Below are positions 6,202-13,630 of a stretch of DNA of 14,934 bases, piece after piece. Both the position numbers and the translations under genes were made by a program. The notes below the pieces were generated by a model. It searched no databases, was not told the origin of the DNA, and was given only the letters and a program-made list of their open reading frames with translations. Positions within the stretch are counted from its first letter, which is position 1, and the number at the start of each line of letters is the position of its first letter. This stretch comes from Planctomycetota bacterium. Lineage in GTDB: Bacteria > Planctomycetota > PUPC01 > JABMSA01 > JAUWKK01. The stretch spans positions 1 through 14,934 of the forward strand of contig JAUWKK010000023.1 of assembly GCA_030614245.1 (NCBI GenBank), read 5' to 3'.

Positions 6202-7524
6202 ATGAAGAACGTACGGCTGTGGTTGATGGCGGTGGCTGTAATGGCGGCAACATCGGGGATATTGACGGCCGGCGAGAAGGCGGCGGCGCCCGCCAAGCCC
6301 AAGCGCAGGAGGCCGGTTCGGGCGGCAAGGCGCGTGCCTGGAAAGGCCGTTCCGGCGGCCAAGCGAATACTAATCCCCAAGAACGACAGCGAATACTATC
6401 AGGCTCTCGCCGAAATACACAGCCGGTATCAGATTCTCGACGACGCCGAGAAGTGCTACCTGATGGCCATCGAAAAGGAAAAGGATCCCGAAAATGCCGT
6501 CAGACTGCAAAGCTCGCTCGCGAAGCTCTACATCACGTTGAATCGCGAATCTGATGCGGTCGGGCTGCTCGAGATCGCCGCCCGGACTACCGCAAACAAA
6601 GCCGCACAGGTCAAGGCGCTTTTCGAACTCGCACGCATACTCGAAAAAAGCAAAAAGACCGAGAAGGCGATAGATGCCTACAAGGCCATCTCGGCGGCAG
6701 CCGACCGGCCCCGGGACAAACACACCGCAAGAGCCGCCCTCTTGCGGCTGTACCAGAGGTCGGGCAAGCTCGATCAGGCCATCCAGGATTACGAAAAGAA
6801 GGTAGCCGAGACACCCGACGACGAAGAGGCCCTCTATATTCTGAGCGAAGTCTACGACAGGCTCAAGCCGGATCCCGAGAAAGCCACCGCCATTATCGAG
6901 AGACTTCAGGCGAAAACGCCCGACGATCGGCAGCTTCAGGACCGGCTTGCCATTGCCTACCTCAAGCACGAGCAGCCGGAGAAAGCCGTCGAGCTTTTCA
7001 AGAGGTCACTCGAACGCAAACCGGATGAGAAATCGCACTACTTCGGCCGCAGCGCCGAGACATACCGCCGCGCCGGCAACAAGGAGGAGGCCCTCGAATG
7101 GGCCCGCAAACTCGTCGAAACCGACGAGCCCACCGCCGAGGCGCACGACCGGCTGGCAAGGTTCTATGCCGTTATGGCAATGAACAAAGAAGCCGTCGGA
7201 GAGCTGCAGAAAGCGATCGAGCTGGCCAAGACGCCCCACGAACGCCATCGATTCATGCTCATGTGCGGCGATGCGATGTCTCGCTTTGGTGAAATCGAGA
7301 GCGCGAGGCAGCTCTTCGAGCAAGTCCTGCACGAATCAAAGGACGACCGCTACAAGCGATTTGCCCAGAAGATGCTCTCGAAACTGCAATCCAAGCCGCA
7401 ATTGGACAAGATTGCCCCCCTGCCAGGAAGGCCTCGGCCAAAGGTGACGCCGGTTCCCAAGAGACCCAGGAAGCCGGAGCCCGCCCCCGTGGCGCCAAAG
7501 CCTGAAACCGAGAAGCCGAAATAA
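6202..7524 (+). CDS. Exported TPR protein (440 aa)
   Basis: The signal peptide (about 1-24, ILTAGE cut region) is followed by a Lys/Arg/Ala/Pro-rich linker (25-58), then a long array of TPR helix pairs (about 60-395; clear units around 150-165, 185-202, 255-272, 290-306, 325-341, 362-378 with the usual A/Y/G spacing), and a Pro/Lys-rich basic tail (400-440). TPR arrays mediate protein-protein contacts; the export signal places this one in the periplasm or outside. The partner is unknown. The start is ATG at 6202 with AAGGAGG 7 nt upstream; the in-frame ATG at 6196 is only 1 nt from that Shine-Dalgarno and is unlikely. The gene is single, divergent from the dapB operon and convergent with mreC. 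A similar signal-plus-TPR layout occurs in the gene at 383-1330. Confidence 0.9.
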   Translation: MKNVRLWLMAVAVMAATSGILTAGEKAAAPAKPKRRRPVRAARRVPGKAVPAAKRILIPKNDSEYYQALAEIHSRYQILDDAEKCYLMAIEKEKDPENAVRLQSSLAKLYITLNRESDAVGLLEIAARTTANKAAQVKALFELARILEKSKKTEKAIDAYKAISAAADRPRDKHTARAALLRLYQRSGKLDQAIQDYEKKVAETPDDEEALYILSEVYDRLKPDPEKATAIIERLQAKTPDDRQLQDRLAIAYLKHEQPEKAVELFKRSLERKPDEKSHYFGRSAETYRRAGNKEEALEWARKLVETDEPTAEAHDRLARFYAVMAMNKEAVGELQKAIELAKTPHERHRFMLMCGDAMSRFGEIESARQLFEQVLHESKDDRYKRFAQKMLSKLQSKPQLDKIAPLPGRPRPKVTPVPKRPRKPEPAPVAPKPETEKPK

Positions 7525-7530
7525 AGAAGC

Positions 7531-7547
7531 GGAGACGTCACGTCTCC
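7531..7547. other. Hairpin just after the TPR gene
   Basis: GGAGACG-TCA-CGTCTCC, a perfect 7-bp stem 6 nt past the stop. No T-run follows, so it is more likely an mRNA 3'-end stabiliser or Rho-associated structure than an intrinsic terminator. Confidence 0.45.
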
Positions 7548-7593
7548 CACACCAGGCCGGCCTGCCACGCACTTCACGCACAGGCGCCGTGGG

Positions 7594-7619
7594 GTATGAT
7601 CCCAGAGCTTGGGACATAC
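7594..7619. other. Ten-bp hairpin in intergenic DNA
   Basis: GTATG (7594-7598), bulged A, TCCCA (7600-7604), 5-nt loop, TGGGA (7610-7614), CATAC (7615-7619). No T-run on either side and no gene start nearby. Function unknown. Confidence 0.45.
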
Positions 7620-7681
7620 TGGACAACGGTGATCCAGAGGCAATGGCTGTTTTCAACCCGAATCGCATGCAATCTGATTCC

Positions 7682-7884
7682 TGGCCGCATAGCGGCCAAG
7701 GGATACAGCCTGGGGCTTCAGCCCCAGGAATCAGACAGTATAATAGGTGTGCCCTGAAGGGGCACAGCAGATGCTCCTTTCCGCCGCCCCTTCCGGGCGG
7801 GGCGTGTTTTTCCGCTCCGCAACTGGGGCTGGAAGCCCCCAGGCTCTATGCCCCCCGGCTCTCAGCGGCTCCGCAGCGAAGAGA
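7682..7884. repeat. Multi-hairpin interspersed repeat, copy 1
   Basis: Consecutive stems: TGGCCGC/GCGGCCA (7682-7698), CCTGGGGCT/AGCCCCAGG (7709-7728), GTGCCC/GGGCAC (7749-7765), CCGCCC/GGGCGG (7784-7800), CTGGGGCT with its complement (7823-7842), then a CTCCGCAGCGAAGAG end. The same order of stems occurs at 13441-13630 with invariant arms and altered loops. It encodes nothing plausible; a non-autonomous mobile or structural element is likely. Confidence 0.8.
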
Positions 7885-8138
7885 CGGGGCCTCCCCCCAC
7901 GCGTACCGGACGCTGACGCTCACATTCGCGGCTGACGGCCCGCAATTCCTCGCCAGCCCGAGCACTAAACACATCGTCACACTCGATGCCGCATAAAATT
8001 GTCTTGCTTTTACGGGGTCACTACGAAAGCCTGCCCCACGATATTGCTGTCCGGCTCAGGTACCCGGAATTCGGCCCGGTCGGGGCGAGAAGATCGTCAG
8101 GGCTTATGATGGTGATGGGCAGTCTCCGCAGGCACTGG

Positions 8139-9011
8139 TCACTGACGCTTGCCCTGCTCGCGGATCAAGTCGAGGGCGTCGCTTTGCTGCGGGGCGATGA
8201 TGAGCGCGTCGTGGAGCGTGGAGAGTGCGGCGGTCGGGCGGACGTGGACGTCGTAGAGCAGCGAGCCGCTTGCCTTGTCGGCCTTGATGATTCTCCCGAG
8301 CAGCAGGCCGCGCGGGAAGACGCCCATTTCGCCTGAGGTGAGCACGGCATCGCCGGGCTCCGGCGGCTTCTCGTGGAGATCGAGCATGCGAAGTGTGTCG
8401 GTGAGCGTACCGGTGACGTGGCGGCTTTCAGCCGTGCGCGGGGTATACGCCGCGACGCGGCAGAGCGGATGCGTGACGAGCCTGACAACGCACGCTGAGC
8501 CGCGAACAGCCGAGACGATCCCTACGACTGACTTGCCGGAGATCACTCCCGAGCCAGCCTTTACGCCCTGTACGCTGCCGCGGTCGAGGATTGCTATCCC
8601 GGGCCAGTTTGTGGCGTCGCGCCCGACGACCCGCGCTTCGGTCAGCTTGAGCTCCGATGGGCTGTCCTGTGTCTGTGCGAAGAGAAGCGTCCTGCAGATA
8701 GTCTCGAGGCTGCGCTCTTTCTCGACGAGCTGCGCCTGTGCGATCTCGAGCTTCTGTTCGAGCAGGGCGATCCGGCTGCGTGCATCGCGCAGTTCCTGTG
8801 CCCGGTCACCGACGGCTCCAAGCCATTCGCCAATACGGCCGAGGCCGTCGCTTACCGATGCGACGGCAATCTGCGGATATACGAGGCCCGCCACGGCCCA
8901 GCCGCGTTCGGACTCGTGTAACCCTCGGAACAGCGTAACATTGAGCAGGCTCACGGCTACCAGCGAAGCAGCGATGATCTGCGATTTGCGACTGCTTGTG
9001 CGGGCGAACAT
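8139..9011 (-). CDS. mreC: Rod-shape-determining protein MreC (290 aa)
   Basis: MreC is a single-pass periplasmic scaffold that links the MreB filament to the elongation synthases. Visible: a short cytoplasmic N-terminus, one hydrophobic segment (about 11-28), a coiled coil (about 67-105, ELRDARSRIALLEQKL) and the two-lobed beta domain (about 122-275) with VVGRDATNWPGIAILDRGS and EPGDAVLTSGEMGVFPRGLLLG, typical for the family. The start at 9011 (ATG) is preferred; a GTG at 9077 extends the frame, but lies in the palindromic repeat and has no Shine-Dalgarno. The Shine-Dalgarno for 9011 is itself weak. It follows mreB by 87 nt in the same operon. No mreD follows. Confidence 0.92.
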   Translation of the reverse strand: MFARTSSRKSQIIAASLVAVSLLNVTLFRGLHESERGWAVAGLVYPQIAVASVSDGLGRIGEWLGAVGDRAQELRDARSRIALLEQKLEIAQAQLVEKERSLETICRTLLFAQTQDSPSELKLTEARVVGRDATNWPGIAILDRGSVQGVKAGSGVISGKSVVGIVSAVRGSACVVRLVTHPLCRVAAYTPRTAESRHVTGTLTDTLRMLDLHEKPPEPGDAVLTSGEMGVFPRGLLLGRIIKADKASGSLLYDVHVRPTAALSTLHDALIIAPQQSDALDLIREQGKRQ

Positions 9012-9059
9012 GCGGATTGCCCCGGGCTTTTTGATGTGGATGAACGTTGCGAGATCAGG

Positions 9060-9089
9060 CCTGCCCGCCCCCGCCACAGGCGGGCGGGT
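9060..9089. repeat. Palindromic repeat between mreB and mreC
   Basis: CCCGCC-ACA-GGCGGG (9070-9084) forms a perfect 6-bp stem, flanked by further CCTGCCCGCC and GGGCGGG half-sites. Same family as 85-130 and 13341-13360. It may modulate mreC expression relative to mreB. Confidence 0.6.
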
Positions 9090-9098
9090 ATGGAGGGC

Positions 9099-10169
9099 TC
9101 AATCAGGCCTTTCGTCACTGTGGAGATAGTCCTTGAGTATATCGAGCTGGTCGAGGACGACGCCCGTGCCTTTCGCAACGCTGGTGAGCGGGTCGTCTGC
9201 AACACGTACCGGCAGATCGGTTTTCTCGTTGATGTATCTGTCGATTCCACGCAGGAGGCTGCCACCTCCGGTGAGTACCATCCCCCGGTCGACGATGTCG
9301 GCGGCAAGCTCGGGGGGGGTCCGTTCGAGGGTCGTTCTGATGGCCAGTACGACTGCTTCGATCGGCTCGCGCAGCGCTTCGCGGATTTCTTCGGATGTGA
9401 CGCTGATACGTGTGGGCAGGCCCGTAAGGTGGTGCCGGCCTTTGACCTCCATCGTCAGTTCTTCATCGAGCGGGCTGGCCGAGCCGATGGTGATCTTGAC
9501 GCGCTCGGCGGTCTGCGGGCCGATCTCGATGTTATACGTGCGTTTCATGTGGCTGGTGATCGTTTCGTCCATGTTGTCGCCGGCAACGCGGATGCTCTGG
9601 CTGGAGGCCGTATCGCCGAGCGATATGACGGCGACTTCGGTCGTCCCGCCGCCGATGTCGACGATCATGTTGCCGACGGGCTCGGTGATCGGCAGTCCGG
9701 CGCCGATCCCGGCGGCTTTGGGTTCGTCTATGGTGTAGACTTTCCTGGCGCCGGCGCGCTTGGCTGATTCGAGAACGGCCCGGCGTTCGACGGGTGTGAT
9801 GCCCGATGGTATGGCTATGACGACGCGCGGCCTCGGGCAGAAGCCCCACCTGCGGCGATGCACCTTCCGGATGAAGTATCGCAGCATGGCTTCGGTGATG
9901 TCGAAGTCTGCGATGACGCCGCCTTTCATCGGCCTGACGGCGGCGATCGTTCCAGGCGTCTTGCCGAGCATCTCGGCGGCGTAGAGGCCGACCGCTTCGC
10001 CGTTGCGCAAGACACGGCCGTCGCGCTTCGAGACGGCCACGACGGAAGGCTCCGAGATGATGATGCCTTCACCGGGGATGCAGACGAGTGTGTTCGCAGT
10101 GCCGAGATCGATTCCGATATCCGTAGAGACCAGCCCGACGAGCCTGTCAACCAGAGAGTCCAGAAGCAT
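9099..10169 (-). CDS. mreB: Actin-like rod-shape protein MreB (356 aa)
   Basis: MreB polymerises under the membrane with ATP and directs lateral wall synthesis. Actin-fold motifs are in order: phosphate 1 DIGIDLGTANT (17-27), IPSGITPVERRAV (120-132), the DEPKAAGIGAG segment with the catalytic-type Glu149, phosphate 2 VDIGGGTTEVAVI (170-182), and the adenosine motif TGGGSLLRGID (300-310). Length is close to the usual 340-350. The N-terminal MLLDSLVDRLVGL could be an amphipathic membrane-binding helix. ATG at 10169 is served by an extended Shine-Dalgarno, AGAGGTGATC (10186-10177). It lies between a small single-pass protein (78 nt upstream) and mreC. Confidence 0.97.
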   Translation of the reverse strand: MLLDSLVDRLVGLVSTDIGIDLGTANTLVCIPGEGIIISEPSVVAVSKRDGRVLRNGEAVGLYAAEMLGKTPGTIAAVRPMKGGVIADFDITEAMLRYFIRKVHRRRWGFCPRPRVVIAIPSGITPVERRAVLESAKRAGARKVYTIDEPKAAGIGAGLPITEPVGNMIVDIGGGTTEVAVISLGDTASSQSIRVAGDNMDETITSHMKRTYNIEIGPQTAERVKITIGSASPLDEELTMEVKGRHHLTGLPTRISVTSEEIREALREPIEAVVLAIRTTLERTPPELAADIVDRGMVLTGGGSLLRGIDRYINEKTDLPVRVADDPLTSVAKGTGVVLDQLDILKDYLHSDERPD

Positions 10170-10176
10170 GGTTACG

Positions 10177-10186
10177 GATCACCTCT
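10177..10186 (-). promoter_or_regulatory. Extended ribosome-binding site of mreB
   Basis: AGAGGTGATC on the - strand matches the complement of the bacterial 16S 3' end (GATCACCTC) over nine bases, ending 7 nt before ATG. The core GAGG alone would be 12 nt away, so pairing of the whole element must set the start. Confidence 0.65.
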
Positions 10187-10247
10187 GAGTATTGATCTGT
10201 GCAACCCCGGCGCAGCCCGCGAATGGCGGAATGTTGACCGCCGGTCC

Positions 10248-10499
10248 TTACTCGGTCGCCTTTTCGGGCCTGCCCGAGTCTCCGGCATCATCAGCCTTGT
10301 CGCTTCTGTTTTCGACATCACTGCTGCCGCGCGTTCGCGTGCGTGTTGCGCTTGGCCTTCCCCGCTTGGTCGGGTCGGGCAGGTAGTTCTTCTTCAGGTT
10401 ATAGCTGATGAAGAAGACGCCGATGACGAGGAATATGAATGAGAACACCAGCAGCGCAGCGTAGATGCCGCTCTTGCGTGCAACACGTATCTTAGGCAT
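10248..10499 (-). CDS. Small single-pass membrane protein in the mre operon (83 aa)
   Basis: Short basic N-terminus (MPKIRVARKSG), one strong transmembrane segment (about 11-33), then a polar, Arg/Ser/Asp-rich tail with no fold that I recognise (34-83). The positive-inside rule puts the short N-terminus in the cytoplasm and the tail outside. It lies 60 nt after the coiled-coil gene and 78 nt before mreB, so it is probably co-transcribed with them. GGAGGGG lies upstream of ATG 10499, but about 11-13 nt away, which is long. It is not recognisable as MreD (too short, one helix). A small morphogenesis factor is an inference from position only. Confidence 0.75.
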   Translation of the reverse strand: MPKIRVARKSGIYAALLVFSFIFLVIGVFFISYNLKKNYLPDPTKRGRPSATRTRTRGSSDVENRSDKADDAGDSGRPEKATE

Positions 10500-10559
10500 C
10501 TTGAGTTCATCCCCTCCGTGGGCGGGCAGGCGCTGTCCCGGCTCCGGGCGGCGACTACA

Positions 10560-11435
10560 TTATATCCCTATCGCGGTTTCAGTTGCGGCCTCGTCGCCGA
10601 CCATAATCTGTTCTTTGACCAGAGTAATGCGGGCTGAGCACCGCTGTGCGAGTACCTTTTCGACCGTAACCTCGCCGACGAACTCGGCGCCTCGGTAGAT
10701 TATGAACTTCATGTTGGGCTCGACTTTATCCTCGCGGCCGACGCTCAACAGCACGATCTTAGTTTCCTCGCTAACGCCCAGTACCTTGCCGCGAACGGGC
10801 GGAACGACGCCGACCCCCCTCTCTTCAAGGGCCATTCTAATAACATTCGGCGCTATCCGCTTGGCGGCGGCAAGAACGCTGCCTTTCTCATCGATCTCTT
10901 TCTGCTGGCCGGCGATCTGGTCCTCGAGCTTGCCGATTGTGCGCTTGGATTCGCCTTGTGCGGCGCTGAGGAGGACGACCTGCTCGTCGGAGAGCGACTT
11001 GGCTTCACGCAGGCGGGCGAGTTCCGCCGTGCGGCGGTCGAGCTCGGCCATTACCGTCTTGCGCTGCTGATCGGTCGACTTCCACCGTTGATCCAGGGCT
11101 TCGTAGGACTGCTGCAGCCTCTTGTTAGCATCCGCGAGCTCCGTGTTTGTATTCTTGAGTGTGGTGATCTGCGTGTTCTTCTGGGTGACCTCATCTTCCT
11201 TATCGTCGAGCTTGCTTTTCAATTCGGTCTTATCGCGGACGAGGCCGTCAATCCTCTGTTTCGACGTGTCGGCCAGCACATCATAATCCCCCCTCCACTT
11301 CTCGACAAGAGCCTGTCTGCTCTCGGCCTTGTCCTTCCAATGCTGCTCGTGTGCAAACAGCACGCCGCTGATTGTCACAAAGACCAGCGAAAGGAACAGG
11401 TTCGACACGACAAAAACTTTAGCCAGTGTACTCAT
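10560..11435 (-). CDS. Membrane-anchored coiled-coil protein with C-terminal beta-type domain (291 aa)
   Basis: One N-terminal transmembrane segment (about 7-29), a long heptad-rich coiled coil (about 30-195, Lys/Glu/Gln-rich) and a compact C-terminal domain (206-283) with VRGKVLGVSEETKIVLLSVG, VEPNMKFIIYRG and FVGEVTVEKV, a pattern typical of small beta-barrel modules such as those of MreC and flagellar FlgT C-termini. I do not recognise a named family. The architecture (anchor, coiled coil, beta domain) mirrors MreC, and the gene is first in the mreB-mreC operon, so a role in the periplasmic elongation scaffold is a fair inference. The start at 11435 has GGGAG 6 nt upstream; a longer TTG reading from 11456 is less likely. 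The promoter at 11521-11548 precedes it. Confidence 0.85.
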   Translation of the reverse strand: MSTLAKVFVVSNLFLSLVFVTISGVLFAHEQHWKDKAESRQALVEKWRGDYDVLADTSKQRIDGLVRDKTELKSKLDDKEDEVTQKNTQITTLKNTNTELADANKRLQQSYEALDQRWKSTDQQRKTVMAELDRRTAELARLREAKSLSDEQVVLLSAAQGESKRTIGKLEDQIAGQQKEIDEKGSVLAAAKRIAPNVIRMALEERGVGVVPPVRGKVLGVSEETKIVLLSVGREDKVEPNMKFIIYRGAEFVGEVTVEKVLAQRCSARITLVKEQIMVGDEAATETAIGI

Positions 11436-11520
11436 TGATGGCTCCCTGTACGCCAAGTGGGGCGAAGACGTTATAGTTGGCTCCGCGCAAGCGCAAAACT
11501 CGCCTCCTGCAGTAGCCGTG

Positions 11521-11548
11521 ATTATAGAAGAAATACAAAAAGTGTCAA
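11521..11548 (-). promoter_or_regulatory. Perfect-consensus sigma70 promoter of the cell-shape operon
   Basis: On the - strand TTGACA (11548-11543), a 16-nt spacer, then TATAAT (11526-11521): six of six in both boxes. The transcript should start near 11514, giving a leader of about 78 nt before 11435. No better promoter is seen inside the operon, so it probably drives coiled-coil protein, small protein, mreB and mreC together. Confidence 0.88.
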
Positions 11549-11551
11549 GGG

Positions 11552-11581
11552 AAAAAGAATTGAGAAAAAGGTATTTCTCAA
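11552..11581 (-). terminator. Possible terminator between lnt and the cell-shape operon
   Basis: On the - strand TTGAGAAA (11581-11574), 6-nt loop, TTTCTCAA (11567-11560), then TTCTTTTT. The stem is A/T-rich and so weak, but it is placed just upstream of the promoter at 11521-11548 and would insulate it from lnt. Confidence 0.45.
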
Positions 11582-11582
11582 G

Positions 11583-11617
11583 ACCTCAGACTTCAGACCT
11601 CAGGCGTCAGGCGTCAG
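11583..11617. repeat. Heptamer TCAG array downstream of lnt (5 units)
   Basis: Five contiguous 7-nt units each ending TCAG: ACCTCAG, ACTTCAG, ACCTCAG, GCGTCAG, GCGTCAG. Same period and core as the array at 13386-13441 on the other side of lnt. Confidence 0.75.
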
Positions 11618-11676
11618 ATTTCACAGGCATGCGATGCTGCTCTTGCCTGTAGTCTATAGCCTGGAGCCTCCCATCC

Positions 11677-13305
11677 TCAACCTTTCCGTCCCTGCCCGTC
11701 CGGCAGGCGGGTTCGGGATGCAATGCGGCGTCGTAGAGCAACAGCGGCCAGCAGTGCGCCGGCAGCCAGATTCGCCCACGCAAAGACGCTGCCCCACTTC
11801 ATATAGAACGTCGTCCGGTCGTCCAGCATCACGCGGCCTACGAGCCATCCTGCCACCTGTTTCCTGCGTCCGTTGTGCTCCAAGATGCTCTGCAACCTGC
11901 CGTCAGGCCCGATAAAGCCCGAGATGCCCGTGTTCGTCGCACGCACGACGCTCCTGCGATACTCGACCGCGCGAAACCTCGAAATCGCCGTATGCTGCTC
12001 GATTTCAGGGCTGTTACCAAACCACCCGTCGTTCGAGATGACGATGAAGAAATCGACCTGCCGGCCATCGCGGAAATACTCGCCAGCCAGTTCGGGAAAG
12101 ACGTCCTCGAAGCAGATCAGCACGCCGAACCGTGCACCTTTCAGCTCGAAGACGACCGGCTCTGTCCCGGCCGTGAAGCCGCGCTCGTAAGGCACTATCG
12201 GCATCAGAAACGGCAGGTGCCTGCCGAAAGGCACGTATTCACCGAAGGGAACGAGGTGCATCTTGTCGTAGCGGGCGAGGGGCCGCTCGGCTCCGCCGAA
12301 GCGATCGATATAGAAGGCACTGTTGTAAAGCCCGCCGGAATCGCCGGCTGGACTGTCGCTCCCCGGTGCCAGGTGATTGGCGCCGACGAGCAGGCGGCAC
12401 CGGCGCCTGGCTGCCAGTTCTTTCAGCCGCCGCCGCATCTCGCCCGACCACTTATCGTCGGTGTCGCTGAGAACGCCCGTGATCATCGTTTCGGGCCAGA
12501 CGATGAGATCGGCGGGCGTACCGCCCGCTCTCGCGGCAGCTGCGGCCAGGTTGGAAAGAGCCATGTGCCGCTTGAAACTCTCGCGTCGGGCCTTGATCGA
12601 CATGTCGTTCTTGGCGTCCTGTTTGATGTTGGCCTGCACGTTGGCGATAACCGGCCCCGGGCGGGGATTCGTCTGCCACAGACGGAAGAAGCCATAGCCA
12701 AGAATGAGAGCGAAGATGGCCGCTGCGCACACCGCCTGTCCAACGGGCAGCCGCCGCCTGCCGGTCTCGAAAGCACTCCGCCGCCACAGATGCCACGAGT
12801 CGAATACCAGCCCGTCGATGGCGGCGATGGCAAAGCTAATGCCGTATACGCCGAGCGTGTCGGCGATCTGAATGAACGCGAGCCGTTCGTGCAGCGAATG
12901 GCCCATCAGCAGCCACGGGAATCCGCCGAACAGCCGCGCCCGGAGGCACTCGGCCGTCGTCCAGGCAATTGGCAGTGCAAGGGCCATCGGCAGCCGCATC
13001 CATCGCCGCAGCAGGCGTACCTGGCACGCCGCCAAGACGAAATACACCGCCAGGTAGGCCGACAGCAGCAGCCAGCCGATTACGGTCACCCGCGCCAGCC
13101 ACACGACGCCAATCTGGAAGAACACCAGGCCTGCGAGGAAGCTCAGCCACAGCCCCCGCCGCCAGGGCGAACGCTCCTGTATTGCAGCGAAGGGCACAAG
13201 CGCAACGAAAACCACCGGCGCTATCCATTGCGACATATACGCCGCCGCCGGCAGCATCGCCGCAGCGAGGGCGAGAGCGACGTCGTTGGCCGGGTACTTT
13301 CGCAT
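11677..13305 (-). CDS. lnt: Apolipoprotein N-acyltransferase (542 aa)
   Basis: Lnt adds the third acyl chain to the N-terminal Cys of lipoproteins in the inner membrane. Hydrophobic segments fill residues about 8-210 and a last one lies near 507-525, enclosing a periplasmic nitrilase domain (about 216-490). The catalytic triad is in place: Glu272 (VWPET), Lys348 (YDKMHLVPFGEYVPF) and Cys398 (LICFEDVFPE). ISNDGWFG (424-430 region) and RAVEYRRSVVRATNTGIS also match the family. Length is close to other Lnt proteins (about 510-540). ATG at 13305 has GGAGG 7 nt upstream. The C-terminus (TRLPDGQGRKG) is encoded by a CCTGCC/GGCAGG palindrome at 11691-11707, so the tail may be a late addition. Confidence 0.96.
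   Translation of the reverse strand: MRKYPANDVALALAAAMLPAAAYMSQWIAPVVFVALVPFAAIQERSPWRRGLWLSFLAGLVFFQIGVVWLARVTVIGWLLLSAYLAVYFVLAACQVRLLRRWMRLPMALALPIAWTTAECLRARLFGGFPWLLMGHSLHERLAFIQIADTLGVYGISFAIAAIDGLVFDSWHLWRRSAFETGRRRLPVGQAVCAAAIFALILGYGFFRLWQTNPRPGPVIANVQANIKQDAKNDMSIKARRESFKRHMALSNLAAAAARAGGTPADLIVWPETMITGVLSDTDDKWSGEMRRRLKELAARRRCRLLVGANHLAPGSDSPAGDSGGLYNSAFYIDRFGGAERPLARYDKMHLVPFGEYVPFGRHLPFLMPIVPYERGFTAGTEPVVFELKGARFGVLICFEDVFPELAGEYFRDGRQVDFFIVISNDGWFGNSPEIEQHTAISRFRAVEYRRSVVRATNTGISGFIGPDGRLQSILEHNGRRKQVAGWLVGRVMLDDRTTFYMKWGSVFAWANLAAGALLAAVALRRRIASRTRLPDGQGRKG
11691..11707. repeat. Palindromic repeat at the 3' end of lnt
   Basis: CCTGCC and GGCAGG separated by 5 nt, within the last codons of lnt. 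Family member of 85-130. Confidence 0.5.
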
Positions 13306-13340
13306 CGTTTATCCTCCCGATGTGGGGCAGCAATGGCTTA

Positions 13341-13360
13341 CCTGCCCGCCGGCAGGCAGG
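13341..13360. repeat. Palindromic repeat upstream of lnt
   Basis: CCTGCC-CGCC-GGCAGG (13341-13356) followed by CAGG, 36 nt upstream of the lnt start and so probably in its leader or promoter region. Adjacent at 13373-13388 is another hairpin, GATGAG-TTAT-CTCATC. Confidence 0.6.
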
Positions 13361-13385
13361 CGCCCGCAGCTCGATGAGTTATCTC

Positions 13386-13441
13386 ATCAGTAATCAGTTA
13401 TCAGTGATCAGTAATCAGTTATCAGTTATCAGTTATCAGTT
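13386..13441. repeat. Heptamer ATCAGTT array upstream of lnt (8 units)
   Basis: Eight contiguous 7-nt units, ATCAGT followed by T, A or G; the last four are identical. It abuts the multi-hairpin repeat at 13441 exactly. Confidence 0.9.
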
Positions 13442-13630
13442 GGCCGCGTAGCGGCCACGGGATAAAGCCTGGGGCTTCGAGCCCCAGGACTCAGTTCGCA
13501 TAATATCTGTGCCCTGGAGGGGCACGGTTCTTTTTTCCTCCGCCCCTTCAGGGCGGCTCCTTTTGTTTGGCTCATCACCTGGAGCTCGAAGCCCCAGGCT
13601 ACACGCCTCCGCTGCTCCGCAGCGAAGAGC
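13441..13630. repeat. Multi-hairpin interspersed repeat, copy 2
   Basis: Same order of stems as 7682-7884: TGGCCGC/GCGGCCA (13441-13457), CCTGGGGCT/AGCCCCAGG (13468-13488), GTGCCC/GGGCAC (13509-13525), CCGCCC/GGGCGG (13540-13556), a GGAGCTCGAAGCCCCAGG segment and a CTCCGCAGCGAAGAG end. Same orientation as copy 1. Confidence 0.8.

Larger units (their letters stand above)
7525..8138. other. Convergent intergenic region between the TPR gene and mreC
   Basis: This 614-base stretch holds the hairpins at 7531-7547 and 7594-7619 and the multi-hairpin repeat at 7682-7884. In 7885-8138 I see no coding region with a ribosome-binding site and no clear terminator for mreC. The + ORF crossing it translates the hairpin repeat and is not believed. 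Confidence 0.6.

Noticed and set aside
7589..7996. 135-aa + strand ORF
   Set aside because: It runs through the multi-hairpin repeat, and its sequence is explained by the stems. The upstream part has no homologue that I recognise.
11875..13377. 500-aa + strand ORF
   Set aside because: It lies antisense to lnt, whose triad and motifs are clear. Long antisense ORFs are expected in high-G+C DNA; no ribosome-binding site and a low-complexity polar translation.
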